Origin: Flavobacterium sp. N502540
GTDB taxonomy: Bacteria; Bacteroidota; Bacteroidia; Flavobacteriales; Flavobacteriaceae
Length of the DNA stretch: 64,000 nt
Direction of reading: 5' to 3'
Assembly (NCBI RefSeq): GCF_025947365.1
Contig: NZ_CP110012.1
Span: 992,001-1,056,000 of the forward strand
In this document: positions 1 through 10,800 of the stretch, piece by piece
Numbering within the stretch: position 1 is the first letter of the stretch
How the letters are laid out: every line of letters starts with the position of its first letter
Position numbers and translations under genes: made by a program
Notes under the pieces: model-generated
What the model saw: only the letters and a program-made list of their open reading frames with translations
What the model was told of the DNA's origin: nothing
The model's database searches: none

Positions 1-293
1 TCAGCATAAGCTAATAAAGCGATAAATGCAGTACGATTTGGATCGTATTCGATTGATTTCACAGTAGCTGGAATTCCAACTTTAGTTCTTTTGAAATCAA
101 TAATACGATATCTCTGCTTGTGACCACCACCCGTATAACGCATGGTCATCTTTCCTTGACTATTTCTACCTCCAGAGTTTTTTATCGGCGCTATCAAAGA
201 GCGTTCCGGCTTATCAGTTGTAATGGCGTCATAACCATTCACAACTCTAAATCGCTGACCTGGGGTAATAGGTTTTAATTTTCTTACTGACAT
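1..293 (-). CDS. rplB: 50S ribosomal protein L2, N-terminal part (cut by window edge)
   Basis: L2 is a primary 23S rRNA-binding protein close to the peptidyl-transferase centre. The first 97 codons are visible, starting [18 protein letters not shown]; the C-terminal part lies left of the window. The motifs [19 protein letters not shown] and YRIIDFKR are typical of the L2 N-terminal OB-fold region. It is the last visible gene of the rplC-rplD-rplW-rplB run, nine bases after rplW. The ATG at 291-293 fits the family start. Confidence 0.97.
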   Translation of the reverse strand, partial: MSVRKLKPITPGQRFRVVNGYDAITTDKPERSLIAPIKNSGGRNSQGKMTMRYTGGGHKQRYRIIDFKRTKVGIPATVKSIEYDPNRTAFIALLAYA

Positions 294-302
294 TTTTCTA
301 TC

Positions 303-593
303 TTAGATATTGTTGTAAAAATCAATTGTTTCTCCTTCTTGTACTTGTACAATTGCTTTTTTAATAGCATTTGTCTTTCCACTGATTAAACCACTTTTAG
401 TGTATTTTGTAGTTCTGTCCGGTCTTACGTTCATCGTGTTAACTGAAACGATAGTTACTCCATAAGCAGCTTCAACAGCTTTCTTAATTTGAACTTTGTT
501 TGCTTTTTTGTCAACAACGAATCCGAAGCGGTTTAAAACTTCACTTTCTTTGGTTACTTTTTCTGTTACTATAGGTCTAATTATGATGCTCAT
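303..593 (-). CDS. rplW: 50S ribosomal protein L23
   Basis: L23 binds domain III of 23S rRNA at the polypeptide exit tunnel and docks trigger factor and SRP. The 96-residue length is normal. MSIIIRPIVTEKVT is the family N-terminus, and the segments NKVQIKKAVEAAYGV and VNTMNVRPDR are typical. It sits seven bases after rplD and nine bases before rplB, so it is translated from the same polycistronic message. Confidence 0.97.
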   Translation of the reverse strand: MSIIIRPIVTEKVTKESEVLNRFGFVVDKKANKVQIKKAVEAAYGVTIVSVNTMNVRPDRTTKYTKSGLISGKTNAIKKAIVQVQEGETIDFYNNI

Positions 594-600
594 ACTCCTA

Positions 601-1230
601 TTATTTGCTTAAATTTTCTTCGATTAACTCCAAAGAACCTTCTAAAAGCACTAAATTGTTAGTGTTTAAAATAGCGTAAGTGCTTAATTCTGAGCTAGTT
701 ACGACATTAGAAGCCTTTAAATTGCGTGACGACAAATATACATTTTTATTCGTCTCTCCCAACACAAATAGAGATTTTTTATTTTCTAACCCTAAAGCTT
801 TCAAAACGTTAATGAAATTTTTAGTGTTTGGCGCTTCAAAATTAAAGTCTTCAAGAACGATAATATTCGACTCTTTTGCTTTGATTGAGAAAGCTGATTT
901 TCTTGCCAATCTTTTCAAGCCTTTATTCAATTTAAATGAATAACTTCTTGGTCTTGGTCCGAAAATTGTTCCACCACCTTTAAACAATGGATTTTTGATA
1001 CTTCCCGCACGAGCTGTACCAGTTCCTTTTTGTTTTTTAATCTTACGTGTACTTCCTGTCACTTCAGCTCTTTCTTTAGCTTTGTGAGTTCCTTGTCTTT
1101 GATTAGCAAGATATTGCTTAACATCAAGGTATACAGCGTGATTGTTTGGTTCAATTGCGAATACTGAATCAGAAAGTTGAACTTTTCTTCCAGTATCTTT
1201 TCCGTTGAAATCTAATACTTTTACTTCCAT
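601..1230 (-). CDS. rplD: 50S ribosomal protein L4
   Basis: L4 is an early-assembling 23S rRNA-binding protein whose loop lines the exit tunnel. The 209-residue length is normal. The region [19 protein letters not shown] (about residues 90-108) is the conserved tunnel-loop signature, followed by [13 protein letters not shown]. Its ATG shares one base with the rplC stop (TAATG), indicating translational coupling. In E. coli L4 autoregulates the S10 operon; nothing in this sequence shows whether that occurs here. Confidence 0.97.
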   Translation of the reverse strand: MEVKVLDFNGKDTGRKVQLSDSVFAIEPNNHAVYLDVKQYLANQRQGTHKAKERAEVTGSTRKIKKQKGTGTARAGSIKNPLFKGGGTIFGPRPRSYSFKLNKGLKRLARKSAFSIKAKESNIIVLEDFNFEAPNTKNFINVLKALGLENKKSLFVLGETNKNVYLSSRNLKASNVVTSSELSTYAILNTNNLVLLEGSLELIEENLSK

Positions 1231-1847
1231 TACTTCTGAATGATTACATAAGAGTTTTTATGTCCAGGAACACATCCTTTAATAACAAGTAGGTTCTTTT
1301 CAGCCACTACTTTTAAAACTCTAAGGTTTTGAACTTTTACATTGTCTCCTCCCATTCTTCCAGCCATACGCATTCCTTTGAATACTCTAGATGGATAAGA
1401 AGATGCTCCTACAGAACCTGGCGCTCTTAAACGGTTGTGTTGACCGTGAGTTGCTTGTCCAACACCACCAAATCCGTGACGTTTAACAACCCCTTGAAAA
1501 CCTTTACCTTTAGATACACCTTGTACATCTACAAATTCTCCTTCAGAAAAAATAGAAACATCAATAAGATCTCCTAATTTTTGCTCAGTTGCAAAATCTT
1601 GAAATTCAACGACTTTTTTCTTAGCTACAGTTCCAGCTTTTTTAAAGTGACCTAAAGCCGCTTTAGTGGAATGTTTCTCGTTTTTGTCATCGAAACCAAG
1701 TTGCAACGCTTCGTACCCGTCAACACCTTTGGTTCTGACTTGGGTAACAACACAAGGACCAGCTTCGATTACTGTACAAGGAATGTTTTTCCCGTTTTCG
1801 TCGAAAATACTAGTCATGCCGATTTTTTTACCAATTAACCCAGACAT
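1230..1847 (-). CDS. rplC: 50S ribosomal protein L3
   Basis: L3 initiates 50S assembly and reaches the peptidyl-transferase centre. The 205-residue length is normal. [19 protein letters not shown] is the family start, and the central [15 protein letters not shown] and [20 protein letters not shown] blocks are diagnostic, including the glutamine region methylated by PrmB in other bacteria. It is the first gene after a 406-bp gap with its own promoter-like sequence, so the S10-type genes here appear separable from the upstream str genes. Confidence 0.97.
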   Translation of the reverse strand: MSGLIGKKIGMTSIFDENGKNIPCTVIEAGPCVVTQVRTKGVDGYEALQLGFDDKNEKHSTKAALGHFKKAGTVAKKKVVEFQDFATEQKLGDLIDVSIFSEGEFVDVQGVSKGKGFQGVVKRHGFGGVGQATHGQHNRLRAPGSVGASSYPSRVFKGMRMAGRMGGDNVKVQNLRVLKVVAEKNLLVIKGCVPGHKNSYVIIQK

Positions 1848-1916
1848 AAATATTAATTATTAATTACTAAAATTCCCTTCAATTTGAAAATAACAGAAAT
1901 TTCCAAACAGGGAGTG

Positions 1917-1947
1917 CAAAAGTAGATATTAAAATTGAATATACCAA
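1917..1947 (-). promoter_or_regulatory. Promoter for rplC-rplD-rplW-rplB
   Basis: Read on the minus strand, a TTG (-33 element, 1945-1947) is followed after 20 bases by TACTTTTG (-7 element, 1917-1924), matching the Bacteroidota consensus TTG-N17-23-TAnnTTTG. The predicted start near 1909 gives a leader of about 60 nucleotides. Confidence 0.65.
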
Positions 1948-2200
1948 ACAGTTAGAAAAATTAAATAGCTCATTATCAAAAACCAAGCATCAAAACAACA
2001 TCAAAAACCACCTTAATCTTTCCTGAAATTGAAATTATATTTTGCATTTTTAACCCATTCACACTTAACAATTAATTAATAAAACCACAACAAAAAACAC
2101 CCGAAGCACCCTAAAACAAAGAGCTTTACAAAAATTTATATAAAAAACCAGAATAAAAAAACTCAAAATCACACCCTAAAAAAAGCATTATTTTAAAACA

Positions 2201-2234
2201 AAAAAAAGCGAGACATTTCTGACTCGCTTTTTAT
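2201..2234 (-). terminator. Terminator after rpsJ
   Basis: The inverted repeat AAAGCGAG / CTCGCTTT, with a loop of about 10 bases, is flanked by A and T runs on both sides. It lies 20 bases after the rpsJ stop and would end the rpsL-rpsG-fusA-rpsJ transcript. Confidence 0.75.
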
Positions 2235-2253
2235 ATAAAAAATATAAAAAAAA

Positions 2254-2559
2254 TTATACTTTTATCTCTACTTCAACCCCACTTGGCAATTCAAGTTTCA
2301 TTAAAGCATCAATAGTTTTAGATGAAGATGAATAAATATCAATCAATCTCTTGTATGACATTACTTCAAATTGCTCTCTCGCTTTTTTGTTAACGTGCGG
2401 AGAACGTAACACAGTGAAAAGTTTTTTGTGAGTTGGCAATGGAATTGGACCTGTTACAACTGCACCAGTAGTTTTTACTGTTTTTACGATCTTTTCAGCA
2501 GATTTATCTACCAACATGTGATCGTAAGACTTTAGTTTTATTCTGATTTTTTGACTCAT
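2254..2559 (-). CDS. rpsJ: 30S ribosomal protein S10
   Basis: S10 is a 30S head protein and also a partner of NusB/NusG in antitermination. The 101-residue length is normal. [20 protein letters not shown] is the family start, and [20 protein letters not shown] is the diagnostic loop. It follows fusA by 11 bases and is followed by a terminator, so here it is the last gene of the str operon rather than the first of the S10 operon. Confidence 0.97.
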
Positions 2560-2570
2560 TTTCTTAAGAA

Positions 2571-4727
2571 TTAAGCGTTACCTTTTGCTTTTTTAATTAC
2601 CGCTTCTGAAATATTAGAAGGCGTTTCTGCATAGTGAGAAAACTCCATTGTTGAAGTAGCTCTACCTGAAGACAATGTTCTTAATGTTGTAACATATCCA
2701 AACATTTCAGATAAAGGCACATCAGCTTTAATAGTTTTAGCTCCATTTCTGTCACCCATATCATTAACCTGACCTCTACGACGGTTCAAGTCACCTACGA
2801 TATCACCCATGTTTTCTTCAGGAGTAATAACCTCGATTTTCATGATTGGCTCAAGAATAACAGCTCCGGCAGCACGTCCTGATTCTTTATAACCCATTCT
2901 TGCAGCTAACTCAAAAGATAATGCATCAGAATCCACAGGGTGGAAAGATCCATCAGTTAAAGTCACTTTTAAACTATCCACAGCATATCCTGCTAATGGA
3001 CCAGTTTTCATAGCCTCTCTAAATCCTTTTTCAACAGCTGGAATATATTCTTTAGGAACGTTACCACCTTTTACAGCATTAATAAACTGTAATCCTACAG
3101 GAACTTTACCATCAACTTCATCAGCAGGCTCAATTGTAAATACGATATCACCGAATTTACCACGACCTCCAGATTGTTTTTTATAAGTCTCTCTATGTGT
3201 AGCCGATCTTGTGAAAGCTTCTTTATACTCAACCTGAGGCTCACCTTGGTTTACTTCAACTTTGAATTCACGTTTCATACGATCTACTAAGATATCTAAG
3301 TGAAGCTCACCCATACCTGAGATAATAGTTTGACCTGAAGCCTCATCAGTTCTAACTGTAAACGTTGGATCTTCTTCAGCTAATTTAGCCAAAGCCATAC
3401 CCATTTTATCTACGTCAGCTTTAGTTTTAGGCTCAATAGCAATACCAATTACCGGATCAGGGAATTTCATAGACTCCAAAATAATTGGATTCTTTTCATC
3501 ACATAAAGTATCTCCAGTTTTAATATCTTTAAATCCTACAGCAGCTCCAATATCTCCAGCCTCAATAAATTCGATTGGATTTTGTTTATTGGCGTGCATT
3601 TGGTAAATACGAGAAATTCTTTCTTTGTTACCAGAACGAGTATTTAAAACATAAGAACCAGCATCTAAACGACCAGAGTAAGCACGGAAGAAAGCTAAAC
3701 GACCTACGAATGGGTCAGTAGCAATTTTAAATGCCAAAGCAGCAAACGGCTCTTTTACATCTGGCTTACGCAAGATTTTAGTTTGATCTTCTTCTAATAA
3801 ATCAGCATCATCAGGATGAATCCCTTCAATACCTTCTTTATCCAAAGGAGATGGTAAATATTTACAAACTGCATCTAACATGAATTGAACTCCTTTGTTT
3901 TTGAAAGAAGAACCAGCAAGCATAGGAATGATTGCCATATCAATTGTAGCAGCTCTTAAAGCATTATTAATCTCATCTTCAGTAATAGAGTTCTCATCCT
4001 CCATGTACTTATCTAAAAGATTTTCATCGTAAGTAGCAATTTCTTCGATAAGGATAGAACGATATTGTCTAACCTCGTCAACCATGTCAGCAGGGATATC
4101 AACGATATCAAAAGTAGCTCCTTGCGTTTCATCATGCCATACAATAGCTTGATTTTTAACTAAGTCAACGATACCTTTAAAATCAGCCTCATCACCAATA
4201 GGCAAAGTAATTGCAACCGCATTCGATTTCAACATATCTTTAACCTGGCCACATACTCCTAAAAAGTTAGCCCCCTGACGGTCCATTTTATTTACGAATC
4301 CCATACGAGGAACTCTATATTGATCAGCAAGTCTCCAGTTAGTTTCAGACTGAGGCTCAACACCATCAACCGCACTAAACAAAAACACTAAACCATCCAA
4401 TACACGCAAAGAACGGTTTACCTCTACGGTAAAGTCAACGTGTCCAGGAGTATCAATAATATTAAAGTGGTAAGGCAATGATTCCGGAAGAACTTTACCT
4501 TGCTCTGTTGGAAAATTCCAAGTACAAGTTGTAGCAGCAGAAGTAATTGTAATACCTCTTTCCTGCTCTTGCGCCATCCAGTCCATTGTTGCAGCACCAT
4601 CGTGTACCTCACCAATTTTGTGCGACTTTCCAGTATAAAAAAGAATACGCTCAGTAGTTGTTGTTTTACCAGCATCAATGTGAGCAGCAATTCCGATATT
4701 TCTTGTATATTTTAAATCTCTAGCCAT
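2571..4727 (-). CDS. fusA: Translation elongation factor G
   Basis: EF-G is the GTPase that drives ribosomal translocation and, with RRF, recycling. The 718-residue length is normal. The GTPase domain has the P-loop AHIDAGKT (15-22), the switch region [21 protein letters not shown] and NKMDRQGAN. Domains II-V follow, with the domain IV sequence [16 protein letters not shown]. It lies between rpsG and rpsJ with gaps of 11 bases each, the classical str-operon position. Confidence 0.98.
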   Translation of the reverse strand: MARDLKYTRNIGIAAHIDAGKTTTTERILFYTGKSHKIGEVHDGAATMDWMAQEQERGITITSAATTCTWNFPTEQGKVLPESLPYHFNIIDTPGHVDFTVEVNRSLRVLDGLVFLFSAVDGVEPQSETNWRLADQYRVPRMGFVNKMDRQGANFLGVCGQVKDMLKSNAVAITLPIGDEADFKGIVDLVKNQAIVWHDETQGATFDIVDIPADMVDEVRQYRSILIEEIATYDENLLDKYMEDENSITEDEINNALRAATIDMAIIPMLAGSSFKNKGVQFMLDAVCKYLPSPLDKEGIEGIHPDDADLLEEDQTKILRKPDVKEPFAALAFKIATDPFVGRLAFFRAYSGRLDAGSYVLNTRSGNKERISRIYQMHANKQNPIEFIEAGDIGAAVGFKDIKTGDTLCDEKNPIILESMKFPDPVIGIAIEPKTKADVDKMGMALAKLAEEDPTFTVRTDEASGQTIISGMGELHLDILVDRMKREFKVEVNQGEPQVEYKEAFTRSATHRETYKKQSGGRGKFGDIVFTIEPADEVDGKVPVGLQFINAVKGGNVPKEYIPAVEKGFREAMKTGPLAGYAVDSLKVTLTDGSFHPVDSDALSFELAARMGYKESGRAAGAVILEPIMKIEVITPEENMGDIVGDLNRRRGQVNDMGDRNGAKTIKADVPLSEMFGYVTTLRTLSSGRATSTMEFSHYAETPSNISEAVIKKAKGNA

Positions 4728-4738
4728 TTCTTTACGAA

Positions 4739-5215
4739 TTAAAATCTAAAGTGAGAGAATGCTTTGTTAGCTTCTGCCATTTTGTGAGTATCCATTCTTT
4801 TCTTAACCGCAGCACCTTCTTCTTTAGCAGCTGCTAAACATTCTGACGCTAAACGTTGTGCCATAGATTTTTCGTTTCTTCTTCTTGAATAAAGTATTAA
4901 CCACTTCATTGCCATAGAAATTTTTCTGTCTGGACGAATCTGCATTGGAATTTGAAATGTAGCTCCACCTACTCTACGGCTACGTACTTCTACGTGAGGC
5001 ATAACGTTTGTTAAAGCATCTTTCCAAATTTCTAATGAAGTTTTCTCATCATTTTGCTTTTTAGATTCGATGATATCAATTGCATCATAAAATACTTTGA
5101 AAGCTGTAGATTTCTTACCATCCCACATTAAGTTGTTCACAAAACGTGTTACCAATTGGTCATTAAACCTTGGATCTGGTAAAAGTGGTCTTTTCTTTGC
5201 CGCTCTTTTTCTCAT
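4739..5215 (-). CDS. rpsG: 30S ribosomal protein S7
   Basis: S7 nucleates assembly of the 30S head and contacts E-site tRNA. The 158-residue length is normal. [19 protein letters not shown] is the Bacteroidota-type start; [17 protein letters not shown] and the C-terminal [14 protein letters not shown] are family signatures. It follows rpsL after 119 bases and precedes fusA by 11. Confidence 0.97.
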   Translation of the reverse strand: MRKRAAKKRPLLPDPRFNDQLVTRFVNNLMWDGKKSTAFKVFYDAIDIIESKKQNDEKTSLEIWKDALTNVMPHVEVRSRRVGGATFQIPMQIRPDRKISMAMKWLILYSRRRNEKSMAQRLASECLAAAKEEGAAVKKRMDTHKMAEANKAFSHFRF

Positions 5216-5334
5216 GTCTTTTTTTTAAATAAAAAGTTATAGGTTATCCGTTAAATGTTATGTGTTATAGATTTCAAGCACATGCCTAAAACCCCAACCC
5301 TTAACTCCTAACCTCCAACTCTTAACGTTTTAAA
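5216..5334. repeat. Simple degenerate repeat between rpsL and rpsG
   Basis: The spacer is made of short degenerate direct repeats: TTATAGGTTAT / TTATGTGTTATAG on one side and CCCTTAACTCC / CCTAACCTCC / CTCTTAACG on the other. Similar low-complexity text occurs in other spacers of this window. No gene or clear terminator is seen in it. Confidence 0.45.
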
Positions 5335-5718
5335 TTACTTTTTTGCTTCTTTTGGGCGTTTAGCACCGTACTTAGATCTTCTTTGCGTTCTTCCTGCAAC
5401 TCCTGACGTGTCAAGCGCTCCACGAACGATATGATATCTAACACCTGGTAAATCTTTTACCCTTCCACCTCGCACTAATACTATCGAGTGCTCTTGTAAA
5501 TTGTGTCCTTCTCCAGGGATGTAAGCATTCACTTCATTACCATTTGTCAAACGTACACGCGCAACTTTACGCATTGCAGAGTTTGGTTTTTTTGGTGTAG
5601 TAGTGTAAACACGCGTACAAACCCCTCTTCTTTGAGGACAAGAATCTAAAGCAACCGATTTACTCTTCTTAGTGATCTGAGTTCTTCCTGTTCTTACTAA
5701 TTGTTGAATTGTTGGCAT
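5335..5718 (-). CDS. rpsL: 30S ribosomal protein S12
   Basis: S12 sits at the decoding centre and is the classical streptomycin-resistance target. I place the start at 5718 ([14 protein letters not shown]), giving 127 residues as usual. The frame is open further upstream, but that extension overlaps the promoter and is not protein-like. [18 protein letters not shown] and [13 protein letters not shown] are diagnostic. It is the first gene of the str operon. Confidence 0.97.
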
Positions 5719-5772
5719 AATTAATACTAAAAATTTATTATGTATATTAAATTCCCGCTTTTTACGGGGTTG

Positions 5773-5802
5773 CAAATGTATAAAATATTTTTCACTATAC
5801 AA
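5773..5802 (-). promoter_or_regulatory. Promoter of the str operon
   Basis: On the minus strand a TTG (5800-5802) is followed by 19 bases and TACATTTG (5773-5780), matching the Bacteroidota sigma factor consensus. Transcription would begin near 5766, about 48 bases before the rpsL start. Confidence 0.65.
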
Positions 5803-5886
5803 ACGTTAATTCATTAATTTTCAATAACATTATTTAAGCATATGATTTTACAAACAAACAATAGATATTTGTAATACTTTTAATTA

Positions 5887-7602
5887 ATGAAACAATTGCT
5901 TTTGAAACTGCTTTTACCTCTCCTATTCTTCTTAATCAGCATCTCTTCCAATGCTCAAAATCTTCATTTACAAATTAAAGGAATAAATCAAGCCGAAACA
6001 CAAATTATCGACTCACTGAATTATTCAGAAAACCATACTAACATAAAATCACTTTTCGAAGAAGTTAAAAATGTATCTGAAAAATTAACCAAACAGGGAT
6101 ATCTCGATCATGCCATACTTGAAACAAAAAAAACAAACGATAGCACTTTTATCTCAAAAATCGACTTAAAAAACAAAACAAAAGAAGTCCACATATATAT
6201 AGGAACGAATCACCGTTTTTTTGACGAAGCAAAAATTAAAAACGACACTTTAATTCTAGCATATGAAGAACTGGAAAATTATTTGATCCAAAAAACATCA
6301 GATGCTGAAAAAGCAGGTTTCGCTTTAAACAAACTAAAACTTGAAAACCTACAAAAAAAGAATTCAATTATTTACGCGGAGTTAAACTATAAATCCGAAA
6401 AAAAACGCATCGTAAATTCCATTATTCTTACTCAAACTGACCTGACAAAAAGAGACTATTTCCCAAAAGGACATCTAAAACAGCTTAAAAAGAAATATTT
6501 AAACAAGACTTTCAATCAGGAAACCATAAAACAATTGTATAACGATATCAATGCATTTGAATTCACTTCTCAAACCAAATATCCGGAAGTATTATTCACA
6601 ACCGATTCGACAAAAATATACAGTTATATAGAAAAAAGACAAGCCAATACTTTTGATGGTTACATTGGATTTTCTAATGACGAAAACAAAAAAACAACTC
6701 TGAACGGATATCTGGACCTATCCCTATTAAACACTCTTCATGCAGGCGAACAATTTTCACTGTATTGGAAAAGTGACGGAAATCAACAAAAAACCTTCAA
6801 CACTAAAATCGAGATCCCATACATATTTCAATCTTCACTGGGAATCAAAGCACAATTAAATATTTTCAAACAGGACAGTACTTTTCAAAACACCAAAACC
6901 GCGATTGATTTAGGCTATTTCTTAAACTACAATACACGACTATATCTAGGTTATCAATCCACAGAATCAAGCGATATTCAAAACACAAACAATACCACAA
7001 TTAGCGACTACAAAAACTCATACATCACTTCTACCCTTGAGTATAAAAAAATAGATTACCTCCAAAATTTATTTCCTAAAAAAGTCTCCCTTAACCTGCT
7101 TTTAGGATATGGAAAAAGAGACACCAACAACAGCCCCAAAACTGCCGAATCCAGTAAACAATTCTACACCAATCTTAACCTCTCTTATAATTTTGAACTC
7201 AACAGGAAAAATTTCATCTATATAAATCCGCAAATTCTTTATCTAAAAAGTCAAAACTACATTACCAACGAATTATTTCGATTTGGAGGAACAAACTCTA
7301 TACGAGGCTTTATAGAAAATAGTCTGCAAGGGAATTTTGCATCCATGCTACTCACCGAATACAGATACAAAGTTTCAGACAACCTATACATCAATTCTAT
7401 TATTGACTTTGCAATCTATCAGGATTTAACCAACAGTCAAAATCTTAATAAATTACAAAAATTATCAGGAGTTGGAATCGGCACAACCATTCAGACCATG
7501 AACGGGCTACTCCGAATTAATCTCAGCAATGGCGGGGCAAATCTTCAGGAAATTAAATTATTTAACACAATTATTAACATATGCTATAATGTTAAATTTT
7601 AA
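5887..7602 (+). CDS. Omp85/BamA-like outer-membrane protein
   Basis: The 571-residue protein has a signal peptide (about 1-23, ending SNA). Its N-terminal half looks POTRA-like (EEVKNVSEKLTKQGYLDHA). The C-terminal half is a predicted beta barrel with the Omp85 signature FRFGGTNSIRGF, the strand-loop typical of BamA/TamA C-terminal domains. It is shorter than BamA (about 800 or more residues), so it is probably an accessory Omp85-type exporter or insertase rather than BamA itself. It diverges from rpsL. Its last ~90 bases plus downstream DNA are duplicated just before the next gene. Confidence 0.8.
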   Translation: MKQLLLKLLLPLLFFLISISSNAQNLHLQIKGINQAETQIIDSLNYSENHTNIKSLFEEVKNVSEKLTKQGYLDHAILETKKTNDSTFISKIDLKNKTKEVHIYIGTNHRFFDEAKIKNDTLILAYEELENYLIQKTSDAEKAGFALNKLKLENLQKKNSIIYAELNYKSEKKRIVNSIILTQTDLTKRDYFPKGHLKQLKKKYLNKTFNQETIKQLYNDINAFEFTSQTKYPEVLFTTDSTKIYSYIEKRQANTFDGYIGFSNDENKKTTLNGYLDLSLLNTLHAGEQFSLYWKSDGNQQKTFNTKIEIPYIFQSSLGIKAQLNIFKQDSTFQNTKTAIDLGYFLNYNTRLYLGYQSTESSDIQNTNNTTISDYKNSYITSTLEYKKIDYLQNLFPKKVSLNLLLGYGKRDTNNSPKTAESSKQFYTNLNLSYNFELNRKNFIYINPQILYLKSQNYITNELFRFGGTNSIRGFIENSLQGNFASMLLTEYRYKVSDNLYINSIIDFAIYQDLTNSQNLNKLQKLSGVGIGTTIQTMNGLLRINLSNGGANLQEIKLFNTIINICYNVKF

Positions 7603-7839
7603 CATTGTGAGAAAATTCACCAAATCAACATTTATATTATTAACAAATAATTAAGGAATTAAAACTACTGAAAAATTCCAAATAATTACATCAAATATAT
7701 CAGATTAATCTCAGCAATGACGGGCAAAACAACCAATAAGCCTAATTATTTAACACAATGATTGCAATATGTTACAATGTTAAATTTTAAGCTTGTGGGA
7801 AAATTCATTAATCAACATTAGGATTATTAACAAATTATT
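7514..7839 (+). repeat. Imperfect direct duplication of the 3' end of the Omp85-like gene
   Basis: Copy A (about 7514-7652) covers the last codons of the Omp85-like gene and following DNA; copy B (about 7703-7839) is a diverged repeat. Shared blocks include ATTAATCTCAGCAATG, ATTATTTAACACAAT, ACAATGTTAAATTTTAA (ATAATG in A) and GATTATTAACAAATTATT (partial). Copy B is out of frame and reads as a gene-end relic. It merges into the leader of the first SusC gene. Confidence 0.75.
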
Positions 7840-7866
7840 ATGAATATTGTAAGACTAATTCAAAAT
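7817..7866 (+). promoter_or_regulatory. Conserved SusC leader element, copy 1
   Basis: The 50-bp element begins ATTAGG, has TTAACAAATTATTA in the middle and ends GACTAATTCAAAA. It has the same length and a similar distance to the ATG (about 60 bases) as the elements before the other two SusC genes. This suggests a shared promoter and leader. Confidence 0.5.
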
Positions 7867-7876
7867 AATTACAAAA

Positions 7877-10800
7877 ATGAAACCAAAGTTCAATGGATTT
7901 TTAGTACTACTTTTAGTACTATTCGCGCAGCTAACCTTTGCGCAAGAAAGAGCCGTTTCGGGGACCGTTACCGATGATGCAGGTATGCCGCTACCAGGTG
8001 TAAGCGTACAGATCAAAGGAACCAAAACCGGCACGCAAACCGATTTTGACGGTAAGTATTCCATCAAAGCGACAACAAGTCAAATTTTAGTATTTAGCTA
8101 CATCGGCATGAAGACTCAGGAACTTGCCGCCAGCTCATCACAAGTAAATACAAAATTATCCGGAGATGCCCAGCAACTGGAAGGAGTTGTCGTAACTACG
8201 GCAATGGGTATTAAAAGAGAAAAAAAATCTTTAGGATATGCTTCTCAACAAATTTCAGGAAAAGATGTTAACGGAGGAGCCGGAAACACTAACGTTGCCA
8301 ATTTACTATCAGGTAAAGCAGCGGGTGTGGAAGTTCAAAGAAATAATAACTTTGGAGGTTCTACAAACGTTGTTATCAGGGGAAACAAATCCCTTACCGG
8401 AAACAACCAGGCTCTTTGGGTTATTGACGGGGTGCCAATTGACAACTCAAACTCCAACGTTTCTTCTCAGCAAATTGGTAACGGTGGCTATGATTACGGT
8501 AACAATGCTTCGGACATCAACCAGGAAGACATCGAAAGCATCAACATCCTTAAAGGAGCCGCTGCAACAGCATTATACGGATCAAGAGCCGCAAATGGAG
8601 TTGTAATGGTTACTACTAAGAAAGGAAAATCAGACAACAAAATTGGATTTTCGTTCTCAAGTGGATTCACAAACGGAAGTGTTGACAAATCAACTTTTCC
8701 TACATATCAAAACAGATATGGATCAGGATACGGTATTGGAACGTCATTTTTAGGAACAGGTACTCCAGATACTGTAGACACATCAAATGATGCATCTGAC
8801 GGAAATGCTTTTGACAACCAACCCGTTTACCAATGGGACGCTTTCACTCCATTTTCACCAAACTACGGAAAAGCGACCCCATGGACAGCAGCCAAAAATG
8901 GCCCTATAACTTTCTTCAATAATGCTCATACATTCGTTAATAGTATTGCATTAGAAAAATCAACAGACAGATCTAGCTTATCTTTAACATATGTGAACAC
9001 CAATCAAACTGGTATTCTTCCAAACAGTGAATTGAAAAAAAATCAAATCAGTGCGAGATTTAGCCAAAAAGTTACGGATAAACTTACTGCTAACGCCTAT
9101 GCCTCCGTTACTCTACAAAGCACGATAGGCAGAAACTCTACCGGTTACAATGACAACATCCTGGGCAACTTCAGACAGTGGTGGCAAACCAACACTGATG
9201 TACAAGCCCTAAAAGATGTTTACTTTGCATCAGGTGGTCAAAACGTAACCTGGAACTGGGCAGACCCAACTGATCCATCAGGTTTAGTACCTGCCTATTG
9301 GGACAACCCTTATTTTACAAGATATCAAAATTATTCTTCTGATGACAGAACTCGTTTATTCAGCTACGCATCCCTTAACTACGAAATCACACCTTGGTTA
9401 AGCGCATTAGGAAGAGTATCCCTAGACACCTACAAACAACTTCAGGAAGAAAGAAGAGCAGTAGGATCAATCTCTTCTGGATTTGGTCTTTCTCCTGTTA
9501 ACGAATCATCAGGTTATCAAAGAAATGACATCAACTTCCAGGAAATCAATTATGATTTCATGTTAAACTTCAACAAAAAAATCGGTGAAGACATTAGCTT
9601 AAATGGGGTAATCGGAACAAATATCAGAAGAAACAAAAGAGACAATGTACTTTCTTCTACCATCGGAGGTTTAGTTACTCCGGGAATTTACGCCCTGTCT
9701 AATTCACGCTTAGACTTGCCATTTCCAAGGGAAGCCAAAATAACATCGGGTGTTAATGGTATTTATGCCCAAGGATCCATCGGCTACCTGGACACTTATT
9801 TTATAGACGCTTCCATCAGACGTGACGTTTCATCTACATTACCTGACAACAACAACTCCTATGTTTATCCAGCAGTTTCAGGATCATTTCTTTTCTCAAA
9901 CGTAGTAAAGGCAGACTGGTTAAATCTTGGTAAATTCAGAATAAATTATGCTGAAGTAGGAAATGACGCAGATGCGCTTCAATTGAACAATACTTATACA
10001 AGAGTCCCTAACTTTCAAGGACAGCCTCTTTATACAAACTCCTTATTACTTCCATTCCGCAGTATTAACAAAAATCCAGACCTTAAACCAGAAAGAACAA
10101 AATCTTTCGAAGTTGGTTTAGAGACAAGCTTATTAAACAGACGTTTAGGATTTGACATTACTTACTACAAAACAAATTCGGTTGATCAAATTGTTGCTGC
10201 AGCAGTTTCTTCAGGATCGGGTTATACGAATGGACTAGTTAACGGTGGAAATATCGAAAACAGAGGTTTTGAGATTCAATTAAACGGAACTCCGATTAAA
10301 ACAAAAGACTTTAGCTGGGAAATAATTGTAAACTGGTCTAACAACAGAAGTAAAGTTATTACATTACCAAATGGACTAGACAATCTTCAGCTAGGTACAT
10401 TCCAAGGTGGAGTTACAGTTAATGCAGCTCCGGGAGAAGCTTATGGAGCTCTTAAAGGAACGGATTTCGTTTATACAAACGGGCAGCCAACAATAGATCA
10501 GGCTACAGGAAAATATATGATCACTACATCCTCAAGCAATACAATTGGAAATATTACTCCAGACTGGATTGGTGGTGTTAGAAACAAATTCAGTTATAAA
10601 AATTTAACTTTCGGATTCTTAATTGACACTCAAAAAGGCGGAGACATTTACTCTCTAGATATGTACTATGGTCTTGCATCCGGACTATACAAAGAAACAG
10701 CGGTAGGAGACATCAGAGAAAATGGTACTCTAAACCCTGGAGTTGCTCCTAACGGAACTCCTAACACTGTAAAAACAAAAGGCGGATCTATTGCAAACAG

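Larger units (their letters stand above)
1848..2253. other. 406-bp intergenic region splitting the ribosomal gene run
   Basis: This AT-rich stretch contains no credible gene. It holds a terminator hairpin just after rpsJ (about 2201-2234) and a good flavobacterial promoter (1917-1947) in front of rplC. The middle part is A-rich on the plus strand with no structure I could recognise. In many bacteria rpsJ is directly followed by rplC with no such break. Confidence 0.7.

Noticed and set aside
5719..5802. 28-codon N-terminal extension of rpsL
   Set aside because: It overlaps the promoter elements and is not S12-like; S12 begins [11 protein letters not shown] at 5718.
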